Source of the DNA: an uncultured Clostridia bacterium
GTDB lineage: Bacteria > Bacillota > Clostridia > TANB77 > CAG-508
Reading direction: 5' to 3'
Length of the DNA: 64,000 bases
Assembly: GCA_934182465.1 (NCBI GenBank)
Contig: CAKPRG010000002.1
Coordinates: 124,001-188,000 of the forward strand
The translations under genes were made by a program, and so were the position numbers. Shown here piece after piece: positions 43,455 to 53,230 of this stretch (positions within the stretch are counted from its first letter, which is position 1; each line of letters begins with the position of its first letter). The notes beneath the pieces are model-generated. The model was not told the DNA's origin, did no database searches, and was given only the letters and a program-made list of their open reading frames with translations.

Positions 43455-45143
43455 ATGAATCGAAAATGGGAATTTTATAATCAAGATGAAAATTTAGTGC
43501 AAAAAATAGCAAAAGAACACAATATATCAGAACTTTTATCAGCAATATTAGTAAATAGAAATATTACAGATAAAAAAGATATAGATGTTTTTTTAAATCC
43601 AACACGAAAAGATTTTCATAATCCATATTTAATGCCAGATATGGAACAAGCAGTTGATAGAATTTTAATGGCAATAGAAAAAAAAGAAAAAGTAATCATA
43701 TATGGTGATTATGATGTAGATGGAATTACAAGTATTACAGTAATTAAAAAATTCTTAAAAGAAAGAGGTTTGGATGTAGGATATTATATACCAAACAGGT
43801 TAGATGAAGGATATGGACTAAACAAAGAAGCAATTGAAAAAATAGCAAATGAAGGATATACACTAATCATCACAGTAGATTGTGGTATTTCTGGAATAGA
43901 AGAAATAAAATATGCTTATGAAAAAGGAATGGAAGTTATAGTAACAGACCATCATGAACCTTTAGAAGAATTACCAAAATGTGTAGCAGTAATAGATTGC
44001 AAAAGAAAAGATAATAAATATCCTTTCAAAAATTTGGCAGGTTGCGGAGTTGTTTTTAAATTAACTCAAGCAATTAGTCAAAAATTAAATCTAGATGAAA
44101 AAGAATATCTAAAATATTTAGATATAGTATGTGTTGGAACAATATCAGATATAGTTCCTTTAGTAGATGAAAATAGAGTTATTGCAAAACTTGGACTAAA
44201 ATTAGTAGAACAAACTAGAAATCCAGGGCTTAAAGCTTTGCTAATTGCTTCAGGATATAAAGATGTAAATTCAAATACTGTTTCTTTTGGAATTGCACCA
44301 AGAATAAATGCTTGCGGAAGAATGGGAAAAGAAGAAGAAGCTTTAAAGTTATTTTTAACAGAAAATATAGTTGAGGCTGGAAACATTACAGATAAATTAA
44401 ACAAATACAATAGAGAGCGTCAAGAAATAGAAAAAAGAATTTTTGAAGAAGCATTATCAAAAATTGAAAAACAACATTTAGATCAAAACAATGTAATAGT
44501 TGTAGGTTCAGAAAATTGGCATCATGGAGTAATCGGAATTGTAGCATCAAAAATCACAGAATTATATTTTAAGCCTAGTATATTAATTTGTTTTGAAGGA
44601 AGCGAAGGCAAGGGATCTGGCAGAAGCATACCAGGATTTGATTTACATGAAGCATTATGTGAATCAAGTGAATATTTAGAAAAATATGGTGGTCATGAAA
44701 TGGCTGTCGGATTAAGCCTAAAGAAAGAAAATTTTCAAAAATTTGCAGATAAATTTGAAGAAATTGCTAAAAATGCTCATACAGAGGAAATAGAATCAGT
44801 TATAAATATAGATGAAGAAATTACATTAAAAGATGTAAATATCGAAACAGTAGAAAGTTTAAAGGCTTTAGAACCTTTTGGAGAGGCCAATAAATTACCA
44901 GTATTTATTTATAAAAATTTAAAAATAGATTCAATAAGAGCATTGTCAGAAGGAAAACATTTAAAACTTACATTAAAAGATGGAAATACAATTATAAATG
45001 GTATTGGATTTAATATGGGAAAATATGCAGAAGAATTTAGAATATCAGATAAAATAGATGTTTTAGGGGTATTAGAAATAAACTCTTTTAATGGAAGAGA
45101 TACAATTCAAATAAATATGAGAGATATAAGAAAATCTTATTAA
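43455..45143 (+). CDS. recJ: Single-stranded-DNA exonuclease RecJ
   Basis: I start at ATG 43455 (MNRKWEFYNQDENLVQKIA) with AGGAGAAAAGG upstream; the longer frame has no ribosome site. 562 residues. The DHH motifs are present: YGDYDVDGI, VDCGISG, VTDHHEP and the DHHA1 region ending with GSGRSIPGFDLHEAL and YGGHEMAVGL. It degrades single-stranded DNA 5' to 3' in recombination and mismatch repair. Followed 24 nt later by relA. Confidence 0.95.
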   Translation: MNRKWEFYNQDENLVQKIAKEHNISELLSAILVNRNITDKKDIDVFLNPTRKDFHNPYLMPDMEQAVDRILMAIEKKEKVIIYGDYDVDGITSITVIKKFLKERGLDVGYYIPNRLDEGYGLNKEAIEKIANEGYTLIITVDCGISGIEEIKYAYEKGMEVIVTDHHEPLEELPKCVAVIDCKRKDNKYPFKNLAGCGVVFKLTQAISQKLNLDEKEYLKYLDIVCVGTISDIVPLVDENRVIAKLGLKLVEQTRNPGLKALLIASGYKDVNSNTVSFGIAPRINACGRMGKEEEALKLFLTENIVEAGNITDKLNKYNRERQEIEKRIFEEALSKIEKQHLDQNNVIVVGSENWHHGVIGIVASKITELYFKPSILICFEGSEGKGSGRSIPGFDLHEALCESSEYLEKYGGHEMAVGLSLKKENFQKFADKFEEIAKNAHTEEIESVINIDEEITLKDVNIETVESLKALEPFGEANKLPVFIYKNLKIDSIRALSEGKHLKLTLKDGNTIINGIGFNMGKYAEEFRISDKIDVLGVLEINSFNGRDTIQINMRDIRKSY

Positions 45144-45167
45144 TATCATGTGAAAGGGAGGAAAGAT

Positions 45168-47366
45168 ATGTCAGAAGAAAAAAATGCAACAATAGAAGAA
45201 ATAATAGAAAATCAAAAATTAAATTATAAAAATTCAAATTCAGAATTAATATTAAAAGCATACAATTTTGCAAATTCATATCATGAAGGTCAAGTTAGAA
45301 AGTCAGGAGAACCTTATCTTATTCATCCATTAAATGTTGCATATATATTATCTACATTAGAATTAGATGATGAAACAATTTGTGCTGCTTTATTACATGA
45401 TATTGTTGAAGATACTCCTGTAACAAATGAAGATTTACAAAAAGAATTTGGAAATTCAATTGCTGCAATGGTAGCAGGCGTTACAAAGTTAGGAACTTTG
45501 CGTTATACAAGTGCAGAAGAACAACAAGTAGAGAATTATAGAAAAATGTTTTTAGCAATGGGAAAAGATATAAGAGTTATACTAATAAAATTAGCTGATA
45601 GACTTCATAATATGAGAACTCTTAAATTTTTAAAACGTGATAGACAAATTGCAAATGCAAAAGAAACAATGGATTTATATGCACCACTTGCAAATCGTTT
45701 AGGTATTTATTCTTTAAAATGGGAATTAGAAGATTTAAGTTTTAAATATTTATATCCAGAAGAATATCATGAAATAGTTGTTGGATTAGATAAAAAAAGA
45801 GAAGAAAGATTAAAATTCTTAGATCAAATCCAAGAAGATTTAAATGCAGAAATGAAAGCTCAAAATATAAAAGCAGAAGTTACAGGAAGAGCAAAGCATT
45901 TATATAGTATTTATAGAAAAATGCAAAGAGACAATAAGTCTTTAGACCAAATTTACGATTTATTTGCATTGCGTATATTAGTTGATAGTGTAAAAGATTG
46001 CTATGCAGCACTTGGTGTGGTTCATGAGATGTATACACCTATGCCAGGTAGATTTAAAGATTATATTGCTGTACCAAAAAAGAATATGTATCAATCTATA
46101 CATACAACTTTATTAGGACCTAAAGGAACACCTTTTGAAGTTCAAATTCGTACTTGGGAAATGCATAGAACAGCAGAATTTGGTATTGCTGCACATTGGG
46201 CATATAAAGAAGCAAGCAATAAAGGTAAAAAAGAAGCTGTTGTTGTTGGAGAAGATAAATTAGCATGGCTTCGTGAAACTTTGGAATGGCAAAAAAATAC
46301 ACAAAATCCAGATGAATTTTTAAATACTTTAAAAACAGAATTATTTGAAGATGAAGTATATGTATTTACACCAAAAGGAATGATTAAAGTAATGCCTAGA
46401 GGTGGAACACCAATAGATTTTGCATATAGTATTCATGAGCAAATTGGACATAAAATGGTTGGTTGTAAAATAAATGGTAAAATGATGCCTATTATTACAC
46501 ATTTACATAATGGTGATATAGTAGAAATTATTACATCAGATCAAAGTAAAGGACCAAGTAGAGATTGGTTAAAATTCGTAAAAAGTACATCTGCTAGAAA
46601 CAGAATAAATCAATGGTTTAAAAAAGCTGAACGTTCACAAAACATAGAAAAAGGAAAAGATTTTGTAGAAAAAGAAATCAAAAAATTAGGATTAAAAAAT
46701 TCAGACTTATTAAAACCAGAATGGTTACAAGTAGTTTTAAATAGATATAAATTTGCAAGTGTTGAAGATATGTATGCAAGTGTTGGATTTGGTGGAATGT
46801 CTGGAAACAAAGTGGTAGCTAGATTACTAGAAGAATACAAAAAAGAACACGAAGAAGAAGACTTAGAAAAGAAAATAGAAGAATTAGCTACTGCTAAACC
46901 AGTAAAAAATAAACCATCAAAAACAGGTGTTATTGTAAAAGGAATTGACAATTGCTTAGTAAAACTTTCTAGATGTTGTAATCCATTACCAGGAGATGAA
47001 ATTGTTGGATATATTACAAAAGGTAGAGGAGTTTCAGTCCATCGTACTGATTGTGTAAACTTGAAAGATTTATTAAACGAAGAGAACAGAATGATTGATG
47101 TTTATTGGTATGATGATGTAAAAGGTTCTTACAGTGTAGATGTAGAAATTTTTGCAAATGATAGAAATGGATTATTAAAAGATGTCATTAAACAAGTTGA
47201 CAATGCAAATGCAAAACTTATGGGAATTAATGCAAGAACAAATAAAGAAAATATCACAAATATAAATATAACAGTAGAAATAGAAAATATTGGAGAACTA
47301 AAGAAACTATTAACTTCATTAAGAAATATAGAAAGTGTATATGAAGTAAATAGAAAGAGAGGATAA
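45168..47366 (+). CDS. relA: Bifunctional (p)ppGpp synthetase/hydrolase
   Basis: I start at ATG 45168 (MSEEKNATIEEIIENQ), 8 nt after GGGAGG; the GTG 18 nt earlier overlaps that site. 732 residues. HD hydrolase domain (about 45-200) with intact ALLHDIVEDT, synthetase domain (about 240-360) with GRAKHLYSIYRKM and RFKDYIAVPKKNMYQSIHTT, TGS domain (GGTPIDFAYSIHEQIGH), zinc-finger-like RCCNPLPGDEI and a C-terminal ACT domain. Controls the stringent response. Both activities should be functional. Confidence 0.96.
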   Translation: MSEEKNATIEEIIENQKLNYKNSNSELILKAYNFANSYHEGQVRKSGEPYLIHPLNVAYILSTLELDDETICAALLHDIVEDTPVTNEDLQKEFGNSIAAMVAGVTKLGTLRYTSAEEQQVENYRKMFLAMGKDIRVILIKLADRLHNMRTLKFLKRDRQIANAKETMDLYAPLANRLGIYSLKWELEDLSFKYLYPEEYHEIVVGLDKKREERLKFLDQIQEDLNAEMKAQNIKAEVTGRAKHLYSIYRKMQRDNKSLDQIYDLFALRILVDSVKDCYAALGVVHEMYTPMPGRFKDYIAVPKKNMYQSIHTTLLGPKGTPFEVQIRTWEMHRTAEFGIAAHWAYKEASNKGKKEAVVVGEDKLAWLRETLEWQKNTQNPDEFLNTLKTELFEDEVYVFTPKGMIKVMPRGGTPIDFAYSIHEQIGHKMVGCKINGKMMPIITHLHNGDIVEIITSDQSKGPSRDWLKFVKSTSARNRINQWFKKAERSQNIEKGKDFVEKEIKKLGLKNSDLLKPEWLQVVLNRYKFASVEDMYASVGFGGMSGNKVVARLLEEYKKEHEEEDLEKKIEELATAKPVKNKPSKTGVIVKGIDNCLVKLSRCCNPLPGDEIVGYITKGRGVSVHRTDCVNLKDLLNEENRMIDVYWYDDVKGSYSVDVEIFANDRNGLLKDVIKQVDNANAKLMGINARTNKENITNINITVEIENIGELKKLLTSLRNIESVYEVNRKRG

Positions 47367-47373
47367 TTAAAAA

Positions 47374-48027
47374 ATGATACTAAAGAGAATAAGAGTACAT
47401 GCTGGAGAACAAGGTTTACTTACAAATTCATATATTGTATATGATGAAAATAAAAAAGAAGCAATGGTAGTAGATCCAGGTGGAGAACCAGAAAAAATTA
47501 TAGAAGTATTAGATATTTTAGGAATAGAAGAACTTAAATATATTTTTGTAACACATTGCCACGCAGATCATATAGGTGGAATAAATGAATTGAAAAGAGC
47601 TAAAAAAGGAAAAATTTTAATTAGTAGAGATGATGCTGAAGGATTATATAATGATCAAATAAGTTTGGCATATTACATAAAAATTGAAAATCCAGAATTA
47701 GAAGCAGATTCTAGAATAGATGATGGTGATTTAATTCATGTAGGAGATATAGAATTTAAAGTAATAGCAACACCAGGACATACAAAAGGTGGAGTATCTT
47801 TATATTGTGAGAAAGAAAGACTTGTTTTTACAGGTGATACAATGTTTTCTGGAACATGGGGAAGAACAGATTTACCAACAGGTAATTTTGAAGAACTTAT
47901 GGATTCAATTACAAATAAATTAATGAAATTACCAGGAGAAACAATTTGTTATCCAGGACATGGAAAAACAACTATGATAGAAGATGAGAAAAGTATATAT
48001 TTAGAATTAAAAGAAAAAGAATTTTAA
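47374..48027 (+). CDS. MBL-fold metallohydrolase (glyoxalase II-like)
   Basis: 217 residues. The metal-binding motif TH-x-H-x-D-H is at H61, H63, D65 and H66 (VTHCHADHIGG); further metal ligands lie in GHTKGG and FTGDTMF, and PGHGK is near the end. This YcbL-type hydrolase is often found between relA and hisS in Clostridia; the physiological substrate is uncertain. It starts 7 nt after relA. Confidence 0.9.
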   Translation: MILKRIRVHAGEQGLLTNSYIVYDENKKEAMVVDPGGEPEKIIEVLDILGIEELKYIFVTHCHADHIGGINELKRAKKGKILISRDDAEGLYNDQISLAYYIKIENPELEADSRIDDGDLIHVGDIEFKVIATPGHTKGGVSLYCEKERLVFTGDTMFSGTWGRTDLPTGNFEELMDSITNKLMKLPGETICYPGHGKTTMIEDEKSIYLELKEKEF

Positions 48028-48062
48028 GTCATTAAAAATAATAAGAGAGGAATGATAATAGA

Positions 48063-49385
48063 ATGAATAAAGTAGAACCAAAAATTTTACCAGGTTTTAT
48101 GGAATTATTACCACAAGACCAAATAAAATTTAATAAAATGTATGATACAATTAGAAAAGTATATGAAAGATTTGGTTTTTTACCATTAGATACACCAATA
48201 TTAGAATATTCAGAAGTATTACTTGCAAAAGCAGGTGGAGAAACAGAAAAACAAATATATAGATTTATGAAAGGTGATACAGATATATCAATGAGATTTG
48301 ATTTAACTGTACCACTTGCAAGATATGTATCACAAAGATACAATGATTTAACATTTCCATTTAAAAGATATCAAATGAACAAAGTATATCGTGGAGAAAA
48401 ACAACAAAAAGGAAGATATAGAGAATTTTATCAATGTGATATAGATGTTATAGGAAATGAAAGTTTAGATTTAGTATTTGATGCAGAAATACCAACTATA
48501 ATATATCATGTTTTTAAAGAATTAAATATTGGTGAATTTGTTATAAAAATAAATAATAGAAAAGTGCTAAATGGATTTTTTGAATCATTAGAATTATCAG
48601 ATAAAGTAACAGATATTTTAAGAACAATTGATAAAATTGATAAAATTGGAAAAGAAGCTGTAAAAGAAGAACTTATAAAATTTGAAATATCAGAAGAAAA
48701 AGCAGATAAAATATTAAATTTTATAGCAATTACAGGAAGCAATAGCGAAATACTAGAAAAACTAGAAGAATTAAAAATAGAAAACGAAACATTTAAGAAT
48801 GGATTATTTGAATTGAATGAAGTAGTTAAAAACTTAAAAGCTTTTAATGTACCAGAAGATAATTTTAATATTAATTTAACAATAGCAAGAGGATTAGATT
48901 ATTATACAGGAACAGTTTATGAAACTAATTTAGTTAAATATCCAGAACTTGGAAGTATTTGCTCAGGTGGAAGATATGAAAATTTAACAGAATATTATAC
49001 AAAACAAAAATTACCTGGAATTGGAATTTCAATAGGATTAACAAGATTATTTTCACAATTAAAAGATATCGGGTTATTAGATGAAGTAGATGAAAATAAA
49101 AGTGTAACAAAAGTTTTAGTAATGGATATTGGAAGCCAAGATTTTGCATATATGCTAAAAATAGCAACAGCTTTTAGAGAAGCTGGAATTCCTACAGATG
49201 TTTATTATGGTGACAAAGGAATGAAAGCAAAAATGAAATATGCAAATAAATTGTATATTCCATTTGTAGCAATTATAGGAGAAGACGAAATAAAAAATAA
49301 TACAATATCAATAAAAAATATGTTTACAGGAGAACAAAAAACTTTAAGCATAGAAGAGGCAATAAAAGAAGTGACTGAAAAATAA
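48063..49385 (+). CDS. hisS: Histidyl-tRNA synthetase
   Basis: 440 residues. Class II motif 2 (FKRYQMNKVYRGEKQQKGR, FYQCDIDVIG), the histidine A motif RGLDYYTGTVYE and motif 3 (GIGISIGLTRL) are present. The C-terminal anticodon-binding domain (KVLVMDIGSQ to the end) separates it from HisZ, which lacks it. No T-box leader is seen; it is the last gene of the recJ-relA-MBL-hisS operon. Confidence 0.93.
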   Translation: MNKVEPKILPGFMELLPQDQIKFNKMYDTIRKVYERFGFLPLDTPILEYSEVLLAKAGGETEKQIYRFMKGDTDISMRFDLTVPLARYVSQRYNDLTFPFKRYQMNKVYRGEKQQKGRYREFYQCDIDVIGNESLDLVFDAEIPTIIYHVFKELNIGEFVIKINNRKVLNGFFESLELSDKVTDILRTIDKIDKIGKEAVKEELIKFEISEEKADKILNFIAITGSNSEILEKLEELKIENETFKNGLFELNEVVKNLKAFNVPEDNFNINLTIARGLDYYTGTVYETNLVKYPELGSICSGGRYENLTEYYTKQKLPGIGISIGLTRLFSQLKDIGLLDEVDENKSVTKVLVMDIGSQDFAYMLKIATAFREAGIPTDVYYGDKGMKAKMKYANKLYIPFVAIIGEDEIKNNTISIKNMFTGEQKTLSIEEAIKEVTEK

Positions 49386-49394
49386 AAACAAGTC

Positions 49395-49423
49395 TTGATT
49401 TTATGTAAATTTTGTGATATATT
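49395..49423 (+). promoter_or_regulatory. Promoter of the GYDDG-repeat gene
   Basis: TTGATT at 49395-49400 and TATATT at 49418-49423, spacing 17 bp, TGA before the -10. Two small hairpins follow in the leader: GCAATT / AATTGC at 49436-49450, and TTAAAC / GTTTAA around GGTGCACAC. Confidence 0.55.
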
Positions 49424-49537
49424 ATATAAGCTATCGCAATTATAAATTGCAAAATTATTTATTTATATTTCTTTGAGTTAAACGGATGGTGCACACTCTG
49501 TTTAATATACAATAAAAGAAAGAAGAGGGAATAGGAC

Positions 49538-50077
49538 ATGACAATAACAAAGAAAACAGTAAAACGGATTGTAAAAACCATTATTGGAGGAGGTGCAGCT
49601 TTATACGGAATTTATAAAGCATTCGAAACCTACTTCTATAACAAATACAATGCGGAATATGGTAACGAGTACGAAAACGGATATGATGACGGCAGTGATG
49701 ATGGTTACGACGAAGGCTATGACGATGGGTATGAGAATGGCTATGTAAACGGAAAAGCCGAAGGTTTTGACTTGGGTGAAAAGACAGGCAAAGACGAAGC
49801 ATACTTGAATATGCAAGAAGATTCTGAAAAAGTGTATGATTTTTCTTGTTGCTATGGAGGAAAATGCAAAGAATGTAGAGGATGCCAAAAAGCAAGTGAT
49901 ACAGAAACTGCGAAAACAGAAGAACAGCCTCAGAATCCGGCAGAACAGTCTCAGGAAGAAGAACATGAAGAGACATCAGAAACAGCAGAGTCAACCGAAG
50001 CAACTACACCTACAAGTACTGCAGAAGAATTAGCCGACAAGGCAGATGAAGCAGAAAAAGAAGTAGTAGCAGAATAA
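49538..50077 (+). CDS. Small membrane-associated protein with GYDDG repeats
   Basis: 179 residues. Residues about 12-35 form a weak membrane or amphipathic helix (TIIGGGAALYGIYKAFETYF). Residues 44-75 are a tandem repeat of roughly four residues (YDDG, YDEG, YENG, YVNG). Then comes a cysteine cluster, FSCCYGGKCKECRGC, followed by an acidic Glu/Thr/Ala tail. Codon use is clearly richer in G and C (GAC, GGC, TAC, CGG) than in the flanking genes, so recent transfer or unusual selection is likely. The Tyr/Asp repeats and cysteines could bind metal; function not recognised. Confidence 0.6.
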   Translation: MTITKKTVKRIVKTIIGGGAALYGIYKAFETYFYNKYNAEYGNEYENGYDDGSDDGYDEGYDDGYENGYVNGKAEGFDLGEKTGKDEAYLNMQEDSEKVYDFSCCYGGKCKECRGCQKASDTETAKTEEQPQNPAEQSQEEEHEETSETAESTEATTPTSTAEELADKADEAEKEVVAE

Positions 50078-50164
50078 AGTGATTTACTAGAAATTTACTA
50101 GAACATGTTATAATTACGGGTGCACACGTACACTAATCCTATCGACAGAAAAATAACAAGAAAA

Positions 50165-50206
50165 AGAGAACATCAACAGCTAATGTTGTATGTTCTCTCT
50201 TCATTT
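50165..50206 (+). terminator. Terminator after the GYDDG-repeat gene
   Basis: AGAGAACAT / ATGTTCTCT stem with inner pairing. The T-tract is short. Confidence 0.6.
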
Positions 50207-50271
50207 TATACGATGAAAGTACTTTGTACTTCATATTATATAAAGGCTTTCGCTCAACTTTATTTTATTAT

Positions 50272-51693
50272 TTACTTTGCCAATTGATATATAGCTTCTG
50301 CATAAATATAAGAAGCAGTCATTAATTTATCAATATCTATGAATTCGTTAGCTTGATGGCACATATCAGTATCGCCTGGCATATTTGCACCATATGAAAC
50401 GAAATTTGGAAATGCTCTAGCATAAGTACCACCACCAATGGCTTTTGCTTCTTCATTACTGTTTGTTTCTTTATTATAAATACCAACAAGAGTTTTAACA
50501 AGAGGACTATCTTTTGAAACTAATAATGAATCTTGTCTGCTTGTTACTATTACTTCAATATTTTCATAAAATCTAACTAATTTTTTATATTGCAAAATAA
50601 TGTCATTTAAAGATGTGTGAACAGGAACTCTTAAATTAATTCCAATATCTAAAATTCCATTTTCAAATTTTACATTTCCAATATTTGAAGTTAAAGAACC
50701 AGATTCATCTTGAATACATGAATTTTCTTCAAATTCAGTAGCATACTCAATTTCTTTTCTAGATAGAAATTCAGGACTTTCAATTTCAAATAAACCTAAA
50801 TGAAATAATTTTTGCAAATACTCAATTCCAGTTTCAGATGCATCAAAATTTTCTACTAAAAATTTAAACAAATTTGTAATAGCATTTTTTCCAAGATGTG
50901 GATGAGCAGCATGAGCAGATATACCTGTAGAAATAATTTTGATAGTATCAGATGAAATTTTTTCAAAACTAATATTTTCTATGTTTTTAAAATTAGCTTT
51001 ATCAATAGGTGAATTATCTTTAGATTTTAAAGTAATAGAGCAATATTTTGGAACAACATTTAATGCGTTGTTATTGCAATTTATTTCTAAAATTTCAAAA
51101 TTATTTAAAGAAAAAGGATGTTTTATATGTATTGATAAAATTCCTTTTTCAGCATATATTGCTGGAAAGTCAGCATCTGGACTAAAACCAATAGAAGGAG
51201 CTTCTTCATGATTTTTATAATAATTAATACATTTCCAAGATTTTTCTTCATTTAATCCTACAATTAAACGAACTCTTTTAGAAACTTTGCAAGTATCTAA
51301 AACTGCTTTCATTGCATAAAGACTAGCGACAACAGGACCTTTATCATCAATAGTTCCTCTACCAAAGATTTTGTTATTTTTTATAGTAGGTTCAAATGGA
51401 GGTGTATTCCAGCCATCTTCTAATAAAGCAGGAACAACATCTAAATGTCCGATAATCCCGATTAGTTCATCACCTTCGCCAAATTCAATATATCCACAAT
51501 ATCCATCAATATTTTTTGTATGGAATCCAAGTTTATTTCCAAGATTTAGAATATAATTTAAAGCTTTATTACAGTTTTCACCAAATGGAAATTCAGAATT
51601 TGAATTTTCTTCAGAAACACTTGGAATTTTTACTAAATCACAAACAGTTTGTATAATATTTTCTTTATTTTTATTTAAGTGCTCTTTAAACAT
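50272..51693 (-). CDS. pepV: M20 dipeptidase, PepV-like
   Basis: The start is ATG at 51693; AAAGGAG precedes it by 7 nt, and the TTG one codon earlier is too close. 473 residues. Metal and catalytic motifs of family M20A: GHLDVVPA, GRGTIDDKGP, GLNEEKSWK, the lid-domain histidine in HAAHPHLG, and DTDMCHQANEF near the end. PepV hydrolyses dipeptides and broad Xaa-His/Asp substrates in the cytosol. A lone minus-strand gene. Confidence 0.93.
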   Translation of the reverse strand: MFKEHLNKNKENIIQTVCDLVKIPSVSEENSNSEFPFGENCNKALNYILNLGNKLGFHTKNIDGYCGYIEFGEGDELIGIIGHLDVVPALLEDGWNTPPFEPTIKNNKIFGRGTIDDKGPVVASLYAMKAVLDTCKVSKRVRLIVGLNEEKSWKCINYYKNHEEAPSIGFSPDADFPAIYAEKGILSIHIKHPFSLNNFEILEINCNNNALNVVPKYCSITLKSKDNSPIDKANFKNIENISFEKISSDTIKIISTGISAHAAHPHLGKNAITNLFKFLVENFDASETGIEYLQKLFHLGLFEIESPEFLSRKEIEYATEFEENSCIQDESGSLTSNIGNVKFENGILDIGINLRVPVHTSLNDIILQYKKLVRFYENIEVIVTSRQDSLLVSKDSPLVKTLVGIYNKETNSNEEAKAIGGGTYARAFPNFVSYGANMPGDTDMCHQANEFIDIDKLMTASYIYAEAIYQLAK

Positions 51694-51908
51694 CAAATCA
51701 CTCCTTTAATTAAATTATATGAATTATTTTATAATAAAGAACAGAAAAGTCAAGGTATAGAAATATGATACAACAAAAAAATTAGAAATTTTAAAAAAAT
51801 ATTTATTTATATTAATGAATATGGTATTATATTTGCAAGGTTTATAGATTATTCCTAAAAATCTAAATATATAAACAAGGAGAGTATGAATATCATACAA
51901 TATTAAAA

Positions 51909-52994
51909 ATGGATATTAGGCAAATTGAAACATATTTTATGATTTTTTTCTTTTATGCTGTTTTAGGATGGATGATGGAATCATTTGGAAGCATATTTAA
52001 CAAAAAAGTAGGAAAATTTGTAAACAGGGGTTTTTTAATAGGTCCATACTGTCCAGTATATGGATATGGTGTTTTATTAATTACAATATTTCTTCAAAAA
52101 TATGCAGATGATTTTCCAGTACTTTTCATAATGTCATTTGTATTATGTGGAACTTTAGAATATCTAACAAGTTTTTTTATGGAAAAGATTTTCCATGCAA
52201 GATGGTGGGACTATAGCCAAAGAAAATTTAATATAAATGGAAGAATATGTTTAGAGACATTATTACCATTTGGTATAGTTGGATCTATTATATTAAAATA
52301 TGTAAATCCTTTATATTTAAGTTTTATTAATAAAATACCAGATACAGCTTTTCATTGGGTTACAGGAATATTATTTACAATAATAATAGTAGATACAATA
52401 GTTTCTTATTTTATTATTAGTAATTTAAAGAAAGTATCTAATAAGGTTGAAAACAATGATATACCAAAAGACAATACAGAAGAAATTTCAAAGAAAGTTA
52501 AAGAAACAACAGAAGAAATTACTCAAAAGTTAATTGATGGAGCAGAAGATGCAGCAATGGAATTTAGCTCACAAGTATATCATATGTCAAGAAGAGTAAA
52601 TATTGGAAGAAAAAAATTTACTAGAAAAATTAAAAATAGTACAAAAAGAATTTCAAATACATTATTACTTACACCACATGAGATTTCAGAAAATGTAAAG
52701 AGGAATAATAAGATATATAAGAAAATGGCAGAAAGTAAATATATAATTAATCAAAAAGTTCAAAATGGAAAAGAGAATATACAAAGAAAAATTGAAGAAA
52801 GTAAAACAGAATTGTCAAATACAATTAAACATATAACAAATACACAAGAAGAAGCAGAACAAAAAATTAAAAACATTTTTTCTAAACAATCAGTTTTTCA
52901 TAAACGTTTAACACAAGCTTTTCCAAGTTTAAAAATTAATTTAGTGGAAATAAAAGAAAAATCTAAAAAAAATAAAGAAAATAAAAAGAAATAA
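51909..52994 (+). CDS. CmpB/DUF1113-family membrane protein with long coiled-coil tail
   Basis: 361 residues. Residues 1-175 hold about five TM helices and the family signatures FYAVLGWMMESF, GFLIGPYCPVYGYG and ARWWDYSQRKFNINGRICLE, which match the putative ABC-transporter type IV family (PF06541). Residues about 180-361 form a charged helical tail unusual for the family, which normally stops near 200-250. It may link a membrane component to a cytoplasmic partner. Neighbours give no clue. Confidence 0.8.
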   Translation: MDIRQIETYFMIFFFYAVLGWMMESFGSIFNKKVGKFVNRGFLIGPYCPVYGYGVLLITIFLQKYADDFPVLFIMSFVLCGTLEYLTSFFMEKIFHARWWDYSQRKFNINGRICLETLLPFGIVGSIILKYVNPLYLSFINKIPDTAFHWVTGILFTIIIVDTIVSYFIISNLKKVSNKVENNDIPKDNTEEISKKVKETTEEITQKLIDGAEDAAMEFSSQVYHMSRRVNIGRKKFTRKIKNSTKRISNTLLLTPHEISENVKRNNKIYKKMAESKYIINQKVQNGKENIQRKIEESKTELSNTIKHITNTQEEAEQKIKNIFSKQSVFHKRLTQAFPSLKINLVEIKEKSKKNKENKKK

Positions 52995-53029
52995 CTTGTA
53001 ATCTTAAATAAATACATATATAATAAAAA

Positions 53030-53054
53030 ACGGATTAGTAATATGCTAATCCGT
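53030..53054 (+). terminator. Terminator after the CmpB-like gene
   Basis: ACGGATTAG / CTAATCCGT stem with 7-nt loop; the downstream tract is AT-rich rather than pure T. Confidence 0.65.
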
Positions 53055-53230
53055 ATAATTTATATAATAGAAAAATTTATTGAAATTTTTATTATATTAA
53101 TATGGTATATAGAAATTTGCAAAGTAAATTTTGCATATGAACAAAAATCTGACTAAGAAATTTTAGTAAGTTCTAAAACTTACTAATGTCTATTTTTGTT
53201 TTTGTTTAGAAATTGATTGGAGGGATTTGA

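Noticed and set aside
48028..48062. T-box leader before hisS
   Set aside because: The gap is only 35 nt and has no T-box or specifier stem.
49581..50003. His/Arg-rich minus-strand open frame opposite the GYDDG gene
   Set aside because: The repeat pattern is the complement of GAY-GGN codons; the plus strand has promoter, ribosome site and terminator.
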